This document shows positions 26,707 to 34,506 of a DNA stretch of 64,000 nt, piece after piece. Numbering within the stretch: the stretch's first letter is position 1; the number at the start of each line of letters is the position of its first letter. Under the pieces are notes generated by a model that saw nothing but the letters and a program-made list of their open reading frames with translations, did no database searches and was not told the DNA's origin. Both the position numbers and the translations under genes were made by a program. This stretch comes from Lichenicola sp964247755. Its GTDB lineage: Bacteria > Pseudomonadota > Alphaproteobacteria > Acetobacterales > Acetobacteraceae. The stretch lies in assembly GCA_964247755.1 (NCBI GenBank), contig CAXTVX010000012.1:1-64000 (forward strand), read 5' to 3'.

Positions 26707-27013
26707 GATCATCGGAGCGACGCGGCAGGCCTGACCACGATCCGTAGTCATGGAAGAGCCCGTGGTGGCAGATCGAGCCGCAGCGGGAGGGGCTGCTGCG
26801 GCTGTGCCGACTGCCGACGCGGCATGCGACGGCAGCGCCCCAAGCTTTCGGCTGAAGCGCAGTATCGACCGTGATCCTTGCGGCCAGACCCGAAAGCGCC
26901 GCCGCCCGTTCAGGGGCAGGGTCCACCAGCGGCGGAGTATCATCAGGCGGGCTCAGGGACCGCCGCCGCGTCGCTGCCCGCTACGCCTGGAGGCTGTGCC
27001 CGGGATCAGCAGC
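26707..27013. other. 307-base intergenic region, no gene seen
   Basis: Lies between rsmA and the end of the convergent hxlR-type gene. Frames are open on both strands, but none has recognisable protein sequence or a convincing ribosome binding site. No T-tract hairpin or dyad stood out. A decayed gene cannot be excluded. Confidence 0.4.
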
Positions 27014-27367
27014 TCATCGGGCCGCCTCACCTGCCTCTGCCGCCTCGATGGCGGACCTGCTGCGCAGCGCCCAGCCTGCCATGGCGGCCATCACCGGCTG
27101 AAGCGTGCGTCCGAGCTCGGTGAGACCGTAATCGGTGCGCGGCGGCAGGTTCGGGTGCTGCTCGCGCCGGATCAGTCCCGCGGCTTCCAGCTCCTTCAGC
27201 TCCCGGGACAGGATGCGGTCGCTGATGGGCGGACACGCACGTCGCAGCTCCGAGAACCGCAAGGTCTCGGTCCGGATCAGCGCCCAGACGATCCGCGCCT
27301 TCCACTTGCCGCCGATCACGCGGGTGGCGAAGGAGACGGGACATGGGGAGGGTGGGGCCAGCGTCAT
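27014..27367 (-). CDS. HxlR family transcriptional regulator
   Basis: 117-residue winged-helix regulator. CPVSFATRVIGGKWKARIVW, LRFSELRRACPPISDRILSR and ELKELEAAGLIRREQHPNLP are the defining HxlR stretches, ending with YGLTELGRTLQPVMAAMAGW. Cys9, just before the first helix, corresponds to the redox-sensing cysteine of YodB/QorR-type members. It is divergent from a quinone-reductase-like gene, the arrangement of QorR and its target, so sensing of quinones or electrophiles is a fair inference. A possible promoter places the transcript start at or beside the ATG (see 27368-27400). Confidence 0.88.
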   Translation of the reverse strand: MTLAPPSPCPVSFATRVIGGKWKARIVWALIRTETLRFSELRRACPPISDRILSRELKELEAAGLIRREQHPNLPPRTDYGLTELGRTLQPVMAAMAGWALRSRSAIEAAEAGEAAR

Positions 27368-27400
27368 CCGCTATACTAACAAAAACGCCCGTATATGCAA
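27368..27400. promoter_or_regulatory. Shared promoter/operator of the hxlR-type gene and quinone reductase
   Basis: This AT-rich patch contains TATAC (27372-27376) and GTATA (27391-27395), an inverted repeat with 14 bases between the arms. On the minus strand TTGCAT (27400-27395) and TAGTAT (27378-27373) are 16 bases apart and make a reasonable promoter whose start point would fall at the hxlR ATG. On the plus strand TATACT (27372-27377) is a good -10 without a clear -35. Confidence 0.5.
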
Positions 27401-27469
27401 AGAGTAAGCGCGAGCGCAACGTCGTCCGAGCGCGGCCTTCCTGGCTGCCGACCTGCGAAGGAGACAGGA

Positions 27470-28465
27470 ATGCGAGCCATCTGCGTGACGCCCGGACGCG
27501 AGCTGGAAGTTCGCGACGTTCCAGAGCCACGCGACCCGCCGCCCCGGCATCTGACGGTCCGGATCGAGGCAGCCGCCATCAACCACGGCGACAAGTTCTT
27601 CCTGAAGCGGCCGGAGGCGACCGGCCCGGCGCTGGCTCGCAGCGGCCACGACATCTGGGGCGCCTCGGCGGCCGGCGAAGTGGTCGCCGCCGGGCCGGAG
27701 GTGCCGGACGGCTATGTCGGCCGGCGGGTGGCCATCTACCGCTCGATCGGCGGCGGGCCGGACACGGTGGGTCTGTGGTGCGAACGGGCGCAGGTCCCGT
27801 ATACCGCCTGCCTGCGCCTGCCGGACGGTGCCGAGGCGCGCGACTACAGCGGCTCGCTGGTCAACATCATCACGGCCTACGCCTTTCTGGATACGGCTGC
27901 CGCAGAAGGTCACCGGGCGGTGGTGGCGACCGCCGGAAGCTCGGCGACGGGACGGGCGCTGGCGGCATTGGCACGCCGGCGGGGTGTCGCTGCCCTCATG
28001 CTGGTGCGCTCGGAGACGGCGAAGGCGGAACTGGAACGCCACGGAGTGGAGGATGTTCTCCTCGTTGATGGAACCGCGCTGGACGCCTTCAGCCATCGGG
28101 CGGACGCGCTGGAGGCAACGGCCGTCTTCGACGGGGTCGGCGGCGGCGGCCTCAGCCGGTTGCTGCCGCACCTGTCGCAGGGCTCGGCCGTCTATGCCTA
28201 CGGCTTCCTGGCAGGGCCCGAGCCGGTCGCCTTCCCGTCCGCCCTGCTCATGGCCAAGAACCTGACCCTCAAACGCTTCAGCAACTTCGAGACCCCCACC
28301 GTGCGCGATCCTCGGGCGTTGGAGCGGTCGCTGCACGCGCTGGAGGCGGAGGCGGGTGATCCGTTGTTCTTCACCTGCGTCGGCCGGACCTTCGCCCTGG
28401 AGGAGGTCGGGGCCGCCATGGCCTACGAGGCGAGCCCGGGCGCCAAGGCCGTGTTCGTGCCCTGA
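27470..28465 (+). CDS. Zinc-independent medium-chain dehydrogenase, quinone oxidoreductase type
   Basis: 331-residue MDR-superfamily protein: a GroES-like N-terminal domain (RIEAAAINHGDKFFLKRPEA, GHDIWGASAAGEVVAAGPEV) and a Rossmann domain with VVATAGSSATGRALAALARR. The structural and catalytic zinc ligands of alcohol dehydrogenases are missing, which points to an NADPH:quinone reductase or enone reductase. The ATG at 27470 has AAGGAG 6 bases upstream. Being divergent from an HxlR regulator, it is likely induced by quinones, aldehydes or oxidants. Confidence 0.85.
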   Translation: MRAICVTPGRELEVRDVPEPRDPPPRHLTVRIEAAAINHGDKFFLKRPEATGPALARSGHDIWGASAAGEVVAAGPEVPDGYVGRRVAIYRSIGGGPDTVGLWCERAQVPYTACLRLPDGAEARDYSGSLVNIITAYAFLDTAAAEGHRAVVATAGSSATGRALAALARRRGVAALMLVRSETAKAELERHGVEDVLLVDGTALDAFSHRADALEATAVFDGVGGGGLSRLLPHLSQGSAVYAYGFLAGPEPVAFPSALLMAKNLTLKRFSNFETPTVRDPRALERSLHALEAEAGDPLFFTCVGRTFALEEVGAAMAYEASPGAKAVFVP

Positions 28466-28562
28466 GCTGGCCGGGAGGCCCGCGGCGGTTCCACCCGATC
28501 GGGCGACCCGCCTGATCGGGACCTGCCTCGGCCGTCCCCGGGGCCTGGTCGATCCCCGGGGC

Positions 28563-29816
28563 TCAGTCGGCGTCCAGCCGCTCCAGCGGCGCGTCGGCGC
28601 CCGCGTCCTGGAAGGCCGCCCGTTCCGCATCCACCATGTAGTCGCGCGTCAGCGGCACGGCTTCCGCGTCGTGGGTGAGCTGGAGCTGGAAGTTCATGTG
28701 TCCCTGCCGGCGGAACGCGATCTCCGAGCCGGCCAGGTAGAGCTCGAACATGCGGCAGAAGCGCTGGTCGTAGAGCGAGGCGATCAGGTCTCGGTTGGCG
28801 GCGAAGCGGCGGCGCCAGTGGGTGATGGTCCTGGCGTAGTGCAGGCGCAGGATCTCGCAGTCGGTCACCCACAGGCCGGAGCGCTCGATCGCGGCGAAGG
28901 TCTCGCTCAGCGCCGGCGAGTAGCCGCCGGGGAAGATGTACTTGTCGAGCCACGGGTTGGTGGCGCCCGGCCCCTCGTTGCGGCCGATCGAGTGCACCAG
29001 CGCCACGCCGTCGGGCTTGAGGCAGTCGCGGATGCGGGCGAAGTAGGCGTCGAAGTGGCCGACGCCGACATGCTCGAACATGCCGACCGAGACGATGCGG
29101 TCGAATCGGCGGTCGACGGCACGGTAGTCCACCAGCTCGAAGCGCACGCGGTCCGACAGGCCCTCCGCCTCCGCGCGCGACCGTGCTTCCGCCAGCTGCT
29201 CGGTGGACAGGGTGATGCCAGTGACGCGGGCGCGGTAGTCGCGAGCCAGGGTCAGCGCCATGCCGCCCCAGCCGCAGCCGATGTCGAGCACCTCGAGGTC
29301 GGGCCGGTCGAGCCGCAGCTTGGCGGCGATGTGGCGCTTCTTGGCCTCCTGCGCCTCCTCCAGGGTCTCGTCGCCGCGCGGGAAGTAGGCGCAGGAGTAC
29401 TGGCGGTCGCGGTCCAGGAACAGGCTGTAGAGCCGGCCGTTCAGGTCGTAGTGGTGGGCGACGTTGCGCCGTGCGCGCGGCGCCGGGTTGTACTGGGTGA
29501 ACAGCCGCTTGGCCTCGCGCAGCCGGGACGACACGGTGGCGCCCGGATGGCCGCCGCGCACCGCGTTGGCCATGAACACGTCCATCAGGTCGTACAGCGT
29601 GCAGCCGACCGGTCGGACGGTTCCGGCCATGTAGGCCTCGCCGAACGCCAGCCCGGGATTGAGCAGCAGCCCGGTCTCGGAAGCAGGATCAAGCATCTCC
29701 ATGCCGACATGCGGGGAGCCCTGCCCGTATGACCCTGTCCGCCCGCTCGCGTACCTGATGTCCAGCCGGCCGAACCGGATGAACCGCCTGAGCACCAGAT
29801 CGAGCAGGATGGGCAT
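28563..29816 (-). CDS. cfa: Cyclopropane-fatty-acyl-phospholipid synthase
   Basis: Transfers a methylene from SAM to the double bond of unsaturated phospholipid acyl chains, which stiffens the membrane against acid and other stress. 417 residues: an N-terminal lipid-binding region with GEAYMAGTVRPVGCTLYDLM, then the SAM-binding motif EVLDIGCGWGGMALTLARDY, GITLSTEQLAEARSRA and RFDRIVSVGMFEHVGVGHFD, all standard for CFA synthase. The ATG at 29816 is preferred over an upstream one at 29867 because GGAG lies 8 bases before it. Confidence 0.94.
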   Translation of the reverse strand: MPILLDLVLRRFIRFGRLDIRYASGRTGSYGQGSPHVGMEMLDPASETGLLLNPGLAFGEAYMAGTVRPVGCTLYDLMDVFMANAVRGGHPGATVSSRLREAKRLFTQYNPAPRARRNVAHHYDLNGRLYSLFLDRDRQYSCAYFPRGDETLEEAQEAKKRHIAAKLRLDRPDLEVLDIGCGWGGMALTLARDYRARVTGITLSTEQLAEARSRAEAEGLSDRVRFELVDYRAVDRRFDRIVSVGMFEHVGVGHFDAYFARIRDCLKPDGVALVHSIGRNEGPGATNPWLDKYIFPGGYSPALSETFAAIERSGLWVTDCEILRLHYARTITHWRRRFAANRDLIASLYDQRFCRMFELYLAGSEIAFRRQGHMNFQLQLTHDAEAVPLTRDYMVDAERAAFQDAGADAPLERLDAD

Positions 29817-29892
29817 GCCTGGTTCTCCGACAGCGGCAGGGCGCAGGATGAACCGGGGACGGCGCAACCGTCAAAGCCTGGGCAAGTGCAAC

Positions 29893-29921
29893 GAAAACGG
29901 CCCGGACTTGCGCCCGGGCCG
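29893..29921 (-). terminator. Rho-independent terminator of the rpsF-rpsR-rplI operon
   Basis: Perfect 8-base stem (CGGCCCGG at 29898-29905 and CCGGGCCG at 29914-29921) with an 8-base loop. Read on the minus strand it is followed by GTTTTCGTT, a short U tract. It lies about 40 bases past the rplI stop. Confidence 0.8.
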
Positions 29922-29959
29922 CTGTGGTCGTCCTCGCTGGTTGCCTTGCGTCGGCTGCG

Positions 29960-30523
29960 TTAGGCGATCTCGCCTTCCGCCTCCTCCGGACCGTAAGCCG
30001 GCTGCTCGTCGTCGTCGTCGCCGTCGTTGCGGCCGACCCGCTCGCCGCGGGCCTGGCGCTCCGCCTCCTCCGTCGAGCGGGCGACGTTGGCGACCACGCG
30101 TATGCTCACCTCGGGGTGCAGCACGACCCGGACGTCGGACAGGCCGAGCGTCTTGATCGGATGCGCCAGCTGCACCTGCTGGCGGTCGATGGTCAGCCCG
30201 CCCTCGGCGGCAGCCAGCGCGATGTCGCGCGGCGACACCGAGCCGTACAGGCTGCCGCTGTCGCCAGCCTGGCGGATGATGACGACCGTGAGGCCGCTCA
30301 TGCGCTCGGCCAGGCGCTCGGCCTCCTCGCGGCGCTTGAGGTTGTTGGCCTCGAGCTGGATGCGCTCGCCCTCGAAGCGGGCGCGGTTGGCGTTGTTGGA
30401 GCGGATCGCCTTGCCCTGGGGCAGCAGGAAGTTGCGGGCATAGCCCGGCTTCACCTTCACGACGTCGCCCATCTGACCCAGCTTCTCGATGCGCTGGAGC
30501 AGGATCACCTCGGTTGCGGACAT
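29960..30523 (-). CDS. rplI: 50S ribosomal protein L9
   Basis: L9 binds 23S rRNA near the L1 stalk and helps keep the reading frame. The N-terminal domain reads EVILLQRIEKLGQMGDVVKV and PGYARNFLLPQGKAIRSN, the L9 signature, followed by the long connecting helix and the C-terminal domain (LYGSVSPRDIALAAAEGGL, HPEVSIRVVANVARS). 187 residues is longer than the usual 150 or so because of an acidic tail with GRNDGDDDDEQP. It follows rpsR by 13 bases in the rpsF-rpsR-rplI operon and is followed by a strong terminator. Confidence 0.97.
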   Translation of the reverse strand: MSATEVILLQRIEKLGQMGDVVKVKPGYARNFLLPQGKAIRSNNANRARFEGERIQLEANNLKRREEAERLAERMSGLTVVIIRQAGDSGSLYGSVSPRDIALAAAEGGLTIDRQQVQLAHPIKTLGLSDVRVVLHPEVSIRVVANVARSTEEAERQARGERVGRNDGDDDDEQPAYGPEEAEGEIA

Positions 30524-30536
30524 GCTGCGCGCTCCC

Positions 30537-30818
30537 TCAGCTCAGGATGTAGGGCAGAAGCGCCAGGAAGCGGGCGCGCTTGATCGCCTGGGCGAGCTCG
30601 CGCTGCTTCTTCGCCGATACCGCGGTGATGCGGCTCGGCACGATCTTGCCGCGCTCGCTCAGGAAGCGGGACAGCAGGCGCACGTCCTTGTAGTCGATCT
30701 TCGGCGCGTTCGGGCCGGAGAACGGGCAGGACTTGCGACGGCGGTAGAACGGCCGGCGCGCGCCGACCGCTGTGCGGCGGCCGGCGGAGCCGGCGTCTTC
30801 GGTCTGGGACTGGGACAT
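30537..30818 (-). CDS. rpsR: 30S ribosomal protein S18
   Basis: S18 pairs with S6 on the platform of the 30S subunit. RRPFYRRRKSCPFSGPNAPK, IDYKDVRLLSRFLSERGKIV and SAKKQRELAQAIKRARFLAL are the family core. 93 residues with a short polar N-terminal extension. It begins 6 bases after the rpsF stop. Confidence 0.97.
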   Translation of the reverse strand: MSQSQTEDAGSAGRRTAVGARRPFYRRRKSCPFSGPNAPKIDYKDVRLLSRFLSERGKIVPSRITAVSAKKQRELAQAIKRARFLALLPYILS

Positions 30819-30824
30819 GGGTGG

Positions 30825-31316
30825 CTACTCCGCCTCTGCCGTCTCGGGACGCGGACCGCGCGGGCCGCGCTCCGGACGATCGCCGTTCTCGTCGCGGGCC
30901 CGGAACTCCTCGCGGTCGTCGTAGCCGCGCTTGCGCCCGCTGTCGAAGCGGCCGGCCGGCTTCGGGCCGCGGAAGCCGCGCTCGCGGTCGTCGCCCTTGC
31001 GGCTCAGGATGGCGGACGGCGCCTCGTCGATCGCTTCCACGCGGATCGTCATGAAGCGCAGCACGTCCTCGTTCAGGCCGAGCTGGCGCTCCATCTCCTT
31101 GATGGACGGCGGCTGGGCGTCGAGGCCGAGGAGCATGTAGTGCCCCTTGCGGTTCTTCTTGATGCGGTAGGCGAGAGAGCGGAGGCCCCAGTACTCGCGC
31201 TTCTGGATCGTACCCTGCTCGCCTTCGAGCTGGGTGGCGATGCCGTCGGCGATGAGCTCGACCTGGGCCTGGGTGACGTCGTTGCGCGCGATCAGCGTGC
31301 ATTCATAGAGTGGCAT
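30825..31316 (-). CDS. rpsF: 30S ribosomal protein S6
   Basis: S6 forms a heterodimer with S18 in the central domain of 16S rRNA. Core motifs are MPLYECTLIARNDVTQAQVE, YWGLRSLAYRIKKNRKGHY and EDVLRFMTIRVEAIDEAPSA. At 163 residues it is longer than the E. coli protein; the extra sequence is a charged Arg/Gly/Asp/Glu-rich tail (GFRGPKPAGRFDSGRKRGYD), typical of alphaproteobacterial S6. The ATG at 31316 has AAGGGAG 6 bases upstream. The S6:S18 pair autoregulates this operon in several bacteria; see the leader hairpin at 31407. Confidence 0.96.
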   Translation of the reverse strand: MPLYECTLIARNDVTQAQVELIADGIATQLEGEQGTIQKREYWGLRSLAYRIKKNRKGHYMLLGLDAQPPSIKEMERQLGLNEDVLRFMTIRVEAIDEAPSAILSRKGDDRERGFRGPKPAGRFDSGRKRGYDDREEFRARDENGDRPERGPRGPRPETAEAE

Positions 31317-31406
31317 GGGTTCTCCCTTCGGATGGTTCAACCCGACCGGCCGAGGGGATCCCGGGGAACGGCGCCGTCGCCTCGCAGGAGGCAGGGCATG
31401 GGTATA

Positions 31407-31432
31407 GCCGGAGCGATGCCACTCGCTCCGGC
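31407..31432 (-). promoter_or_regulatory. Perfect hairpin upstream of rpsF
   Basis: GCCGGAGCGA (31407-31416) and TCGCTCCGGC (31423-31432) form a perfect 10-base inverted repeat around a 6-base loop, 91 bases before the rpsF start. No T tract follows on either strand, so it is not an ordinary terminator. It may be part of the rpsF leader RNA or a protein-binding dyad; a TATACC follows it on the minus strand. Confidence 0.5.
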
Positions 31433-31506
31433 AGGGACGTGCCGTGCGTGAACCACGAACCGGTCCGCGGCGCAAGCGGAAAGGCGCCGGTACTGTGCTC
31501 CTGAGC

Positions 31507-32163
31507 CTAGGGCGCTCCGGACCGGCGTGCCGCTTCCAGCTCCTGCATGATCCGCCCGACTGCCTGGTCGCCGGCCCGCGGCGAGGCGGACAGGCCGGCC
31601 GCGGCGCCCAGACGGTCGCCTTCGGGGCGGTGCTGGATCAGCTTCCAGGCGCCTTCCAGCCGCGCCACCCGCAGCCGGAGCCCGACGATCACCCGCGTGA
31701 GGGTGCCGATGAACTCGGCCGGCGCGTCCGAGATGGCCCAGGGCTGGTCGCGGCCGCCCTCGTTGCCGTCGGTCAGCTCGGCGAGGTGGGACAGGAGCCA
31801 GGCCTGGTCCTCGACGACCGAGACCGGACCGTGTGCATGGACGGCGATGTAGTTCCAGGTCGGGACGACCTTGCCGTGCTGCCGCTTCGTTTCGTACCAT
31901 GACGGCGATACGTACGCCTGCGGCCCCTGGAAGATCGCAAGCGACGCGACCGGGCCGGACCGGAACGCCTCCCAGTGCGGGTTGGGACGCGCCACATGGG
32001 TCTCGAGCGCGATGCCGTCCTGGTCCTGCTTGAAGACCATCGGCACATGGGAGGCGTGGTAGCCGTCGGCCGTGGCGGTGACCAGGGTGGCGAGCTGGAT
32101 GTCGCGGATCGTCGCGGCCAGGACCTCGGGACGATCCTCCTTGAACTGCTTCGGCGTGTACAT
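31507..32163 (-). CDS. FMN-binding PaiB-like protein
   Basis: 218-residue protein of the PaiB / FMN-binding split-barrel group. MYTPKQFKEDRPEVLAATIR opens the family, then GYHASHVPMVFKQ, GPVASLAIFQGPQAYVSPSW and VPTWNYIAVHAHGPV. PaiB was named in Bacillus as a negative regulator of sporulation and protease genes, but most members are simply flavin-binding proteins of unknown role, so 'transcriptional regulator' should be taken with care. It stands alone, about 290 bases from the next gene on its strand. Confidence 0.87.
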   Translation of the reverse strand: MYTPKQFKEDRPEVLAATIRDIQLATLVTATADGYHASHVPMVFKQDQDGIALETHVARPNPHWEAFRSGPVASLAIFQGPQAYVSPSWYETKRQHGKVVPTWNYIAVHAHGPVSVVEDQAWLLSHLAELTDGNEGGRDQPWAISDAPAEFIGTLTRVIVGLRLRVARLEGAWKLIQHRPEGDRLGAAAGLSASPRAGDQAVGRIMQELEAARRSGAP

Positions 32164-32456
32164 GGCGGGCCTGATCGATCGGGGTGGTGGAAGGCGGGGC
32201 GGCCGGTTGTCGGGCCGTCGGACGAGGCAGTCGCGGCGCGCTCGGCATCGTGACGGCCGGCGCCCGCACCGGATGCCGTAGCACACGCCGTGCACAAGGC
32301 ATGATGCCGATGCGTCGAGTGCGGGGCAGGCGAAAGCGGGGCTGTCCTGCGTCACATCCGGAACGACCACGCCTCCTGCGGCTCCGGTCGTTCCCCGGAC
32401 GATCAGCGTCGGAGGCCGTGATCCGTGGCACGGGTCATCGTGTGGAACCCCTCCAA
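32164..32456. other. 293-base gap between the PaiB-like gene and the four-gene operon, no gene seen
   Basis: Nothing recognisable was found on either strand. A run of antisense-type open frame continues from the PaiB gene through it, but the sequence does not match a protein family I know. No T-tract hairpin marks the end of the operon. Confidence 0.4.
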
Positions 32457-34472
32457 TCAGCCGCTGCTCGACGCGGCCTCTTCCCGCACCCGGCGTCGCC
32501 GTTCGCCCGACGGCGTCGGTGCCCGCCTTGATCCGCTGGCTACCGGACGCCGCGCCGCCAGCGTTTCCGCCAGCATCCGTCCGATCGCCGGGACCACCTG
32601 CTCGGCGTCGAGGCGGAAGTTGAAGTACAGCGGCTGCCCGGGCATCGGCACCAGCAGGTCCGCCTCCGGATCGTCCTGCACCGCCTCGGCGGCGATGAAC
32701 AGCATCGGCGTCGGATCCTCGAGATGTCGCGGCGAGTCGTAGATGTGAAGGTCGGGGCGGCCCAGAAGGTTGGCGCGGCTGGTGATCACGTAGCCGGGCC
32801 GGTTGCAGACCCAGCGGTACTTCGCGAGGCCGGCACCCCAGATCGACACGAAGCAGTCGGCGGCGAGGCACCAGCCGATGCTGGCGGCGACCGGCTGGCC
32901 GATGGTGTCGGCGATCGTCACGTCCAGCATGCGCGCGTCGTCCCGTACCGCGGCGACCAGATCGCGCTCGACCTCGGCCGGCTGCACGGCACCCTCGCGC
33001 TCGCCGTGGCTGCGTATGATCCGCCGGCCGTCCGGGGCGTCGCCAGGGCTGGCGTTGTGTCCGTCGAACACGATCACCGCGCCCGGATGCCGGCTCGCGA
33101 TCGAGCGCACCAGGCGGTCGAGGAACGGCTTCATCTCCACGGCGGTGCGGTTCTCGACGCGCAAGCCGAACAGCACCACCGGGGCGCTGCGCCGTACCGC
33201 GCGACGCGCCGCGACGGCCGCCTGGCGTCCGGCCTCGCTGCGCTGGGCCAGGGCCTGGATCCGGCTGCGCAGCGATGCGGTCACCCGGTCGGAGGTGACG
33301 CGGACCAGGAACAGGTCGGAGCGGTAGGCGTGGTCGATCACCGCCTCCACCGGCCCCAGCGTCCGGATCACCCGGCCGGCGAGCTCGGGGAACAGCACGT
33401 CGATCGGGCCGAACAGCTCGGTGCCGCCGGCGGCGTCGGGCACGATCCAGTCCGGCAGCGCATCGGGATGGGTGTCGAGCGCGTGCTGGATCCCGGTCAG
33501 CTCGTTCCAGAGCTGGTGGCCGATATGCAGCCCCTGCGCGCGCATCACGCTGGCGAAGCCGGCGGCGCCGCGGCGCAGTGCCGGGACCAGGGCGCGTGCG
33601 TGCACCAGCAGGTGGCTCAGCACCCACCAGGGCAGGTGGCGCAGCATGGTGTAGGCCAGGCCCTTGCGGCCCTCGTCCGGGCTCACCACCAGCCCCAGGG
33701 ACGGAAACCATAGCCCGGCCAGCACGGAATGGTGGTCGCCGACCAGGACGAAGAACACCAGGCCATGGCGGTGGTCGGCGAACCGGTAGGCGAAGTGGAA
33801 GTCGTCGATGAACAGGCCGCCCTGGGCGTGCAGCGCCGCGCCGTCGACCGGGCTCGGCCAGGTCATGCGTCCGCTGCGCACGAACCCGGCGAGGCGGGCC
33901 TGCCAGTCGTCCTGCAGCCCGTCCCGGAGGCGGTCGCGGTCGATCGCGGTCAGGACGCCGGCCGCGCCGCGGAACAGCAGGGAGTGCGGCTGCAGGTCGG
34001 CGGCGAGGTAGAGGCAGGCCTCCGGGATCAGCGCGTCCAGGCACCAGGTGGCGATCTCGTGCCTCGTGTGCGGGCACACCTCCAGGAATGCCGCAGCCGC
34101 CGGATCCAGCACCGGATCGCACCGGTCCAGCACCGCGCCGGTCAGCCGGCCGAGCACCAGGAGGCAGCGCTGGCGCAACAGGGCGCGCAGGTCGGGGCTG
34201 AGCTGGTGCAGGCTGTCCGCTGCGCGCTCCATCCGGTGGGTGAGGAACCAGGTGGCCCGGCTGCCCTCCTCGTGCTCCAGCTCCAGCAGGAACAGCGGTG
34301 CGAAGCCGGTGTAGAGCGCGCGCGCCCGCCACCCCGGCAGGAAGCCGCCGACCGTACCGCCGCCGACCAGCAGCGGCTGGATGCGGTCGGCCAGGCGAAG
34401 CTGCAGGATGCCGTCCCGCTCCAGGATCGGGTCCGGGATCAGGTGGTCGTCGGGGGCCGGTGCCTGGTGCAT
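32457..34472 (-). CDS. Unrecognised 671-residue protein, C-terminal half glycosyltransferase-like
   Basis: No confident family. No signal peptide or obvious membrane segments, so probably cytoplasmic. The N-terminal half is rich in aromatic and His residues (FIDDFHFAYRFADHRHGLVF). The C-terminal third has alternating strand/helix sequence (PVVLFGLRVENRTAVEMKPF, GAVIVFDGHNASPGD) and a late motif IGWCLAADCFVSIWGAGLAK around residues 530-550 that resembles the nucleotide-sugar-binding half of GT-B glycosyltransferases. That is inference from pattern only. The ATG at 34472 lacks a good ribosome binding site. It is the last gene of an operon with a TIM-barrel isomerase, an epimerase and an FAD enzyme, which suggests transfer or modification of an unusual sugar. 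Confidence 0.6.
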   Translation of the reverse strand: MHQAPAPDDHLIPDPILERDGILQLRLADRIQPLLVGGGTVGGFLPGWRARALYTGFAPLFLLELEHEEGSRATWFLTHRMERAADSLHQLSPDLRALLRQRCLLVLGRLTGAVLDRCDPVLDPAAAAFLEVCPHTRHEIATWCLDALIPEACLYLAADLQPHSLLFRGAAGVLTAIDRDRLRDGLQDDWQARLAGFVRSGRMTWPSPVDGAALHAQGGLFIDDFHFAYRFADHRHGLVFFVLVGDHHSVLAGLWFPSLGLVVSPDEGRKGLAYTMLRHLPWWVLSHLLVHARALVPALRRGAAGFASVMRAQGLHIGHQLWNELTGIQHALDTHPDALPDWIVPDAAGGTELFGPIDVLFPELAGRVIRTLGPVEAVIDHAYRSDLFLVRVTSDRVTASLRSRIQALAQRSEAGRQAAVAARRAVRRSAPVVLFGLRVENRTAVEMKPFLDRLVRSIASRHPGAVIVFDGHNASPGDAPDGRRIIRSHGEREGAVQPAEVERDLVAAVRDDARMLDVTIADTIGQPVAASIGWCLAADCFVSIWGAGLAKYRWVCNRPGYVITSRANLLGRPDLHIYDSPRHLEDPTPMLFIAAEAVQDDPEADLLVPMPGQPLYFNFRLDAEQVVPAIGRMLAETLAARRPVASGSRRAPTPSGERRRRVREEAASSSG

Positions 34473-34506
34473 GGTGGTCGTGCAGGTCCAGATGGCGTGG
34501 CAGGGA

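Noticed and set aside
26707..27013. Possible decayed gene or insertion-sequence remnant
   Set aside because: No terminal repeats, transposase sequence or recognisable protein fragment in any frame.
29817..29880. Possible cfa promoter (TTGACG at 29874-29869 on the minus strand)
   Set aside because: The -10 that would follow at 17 bases (TCATCC) is too poor to support a call.
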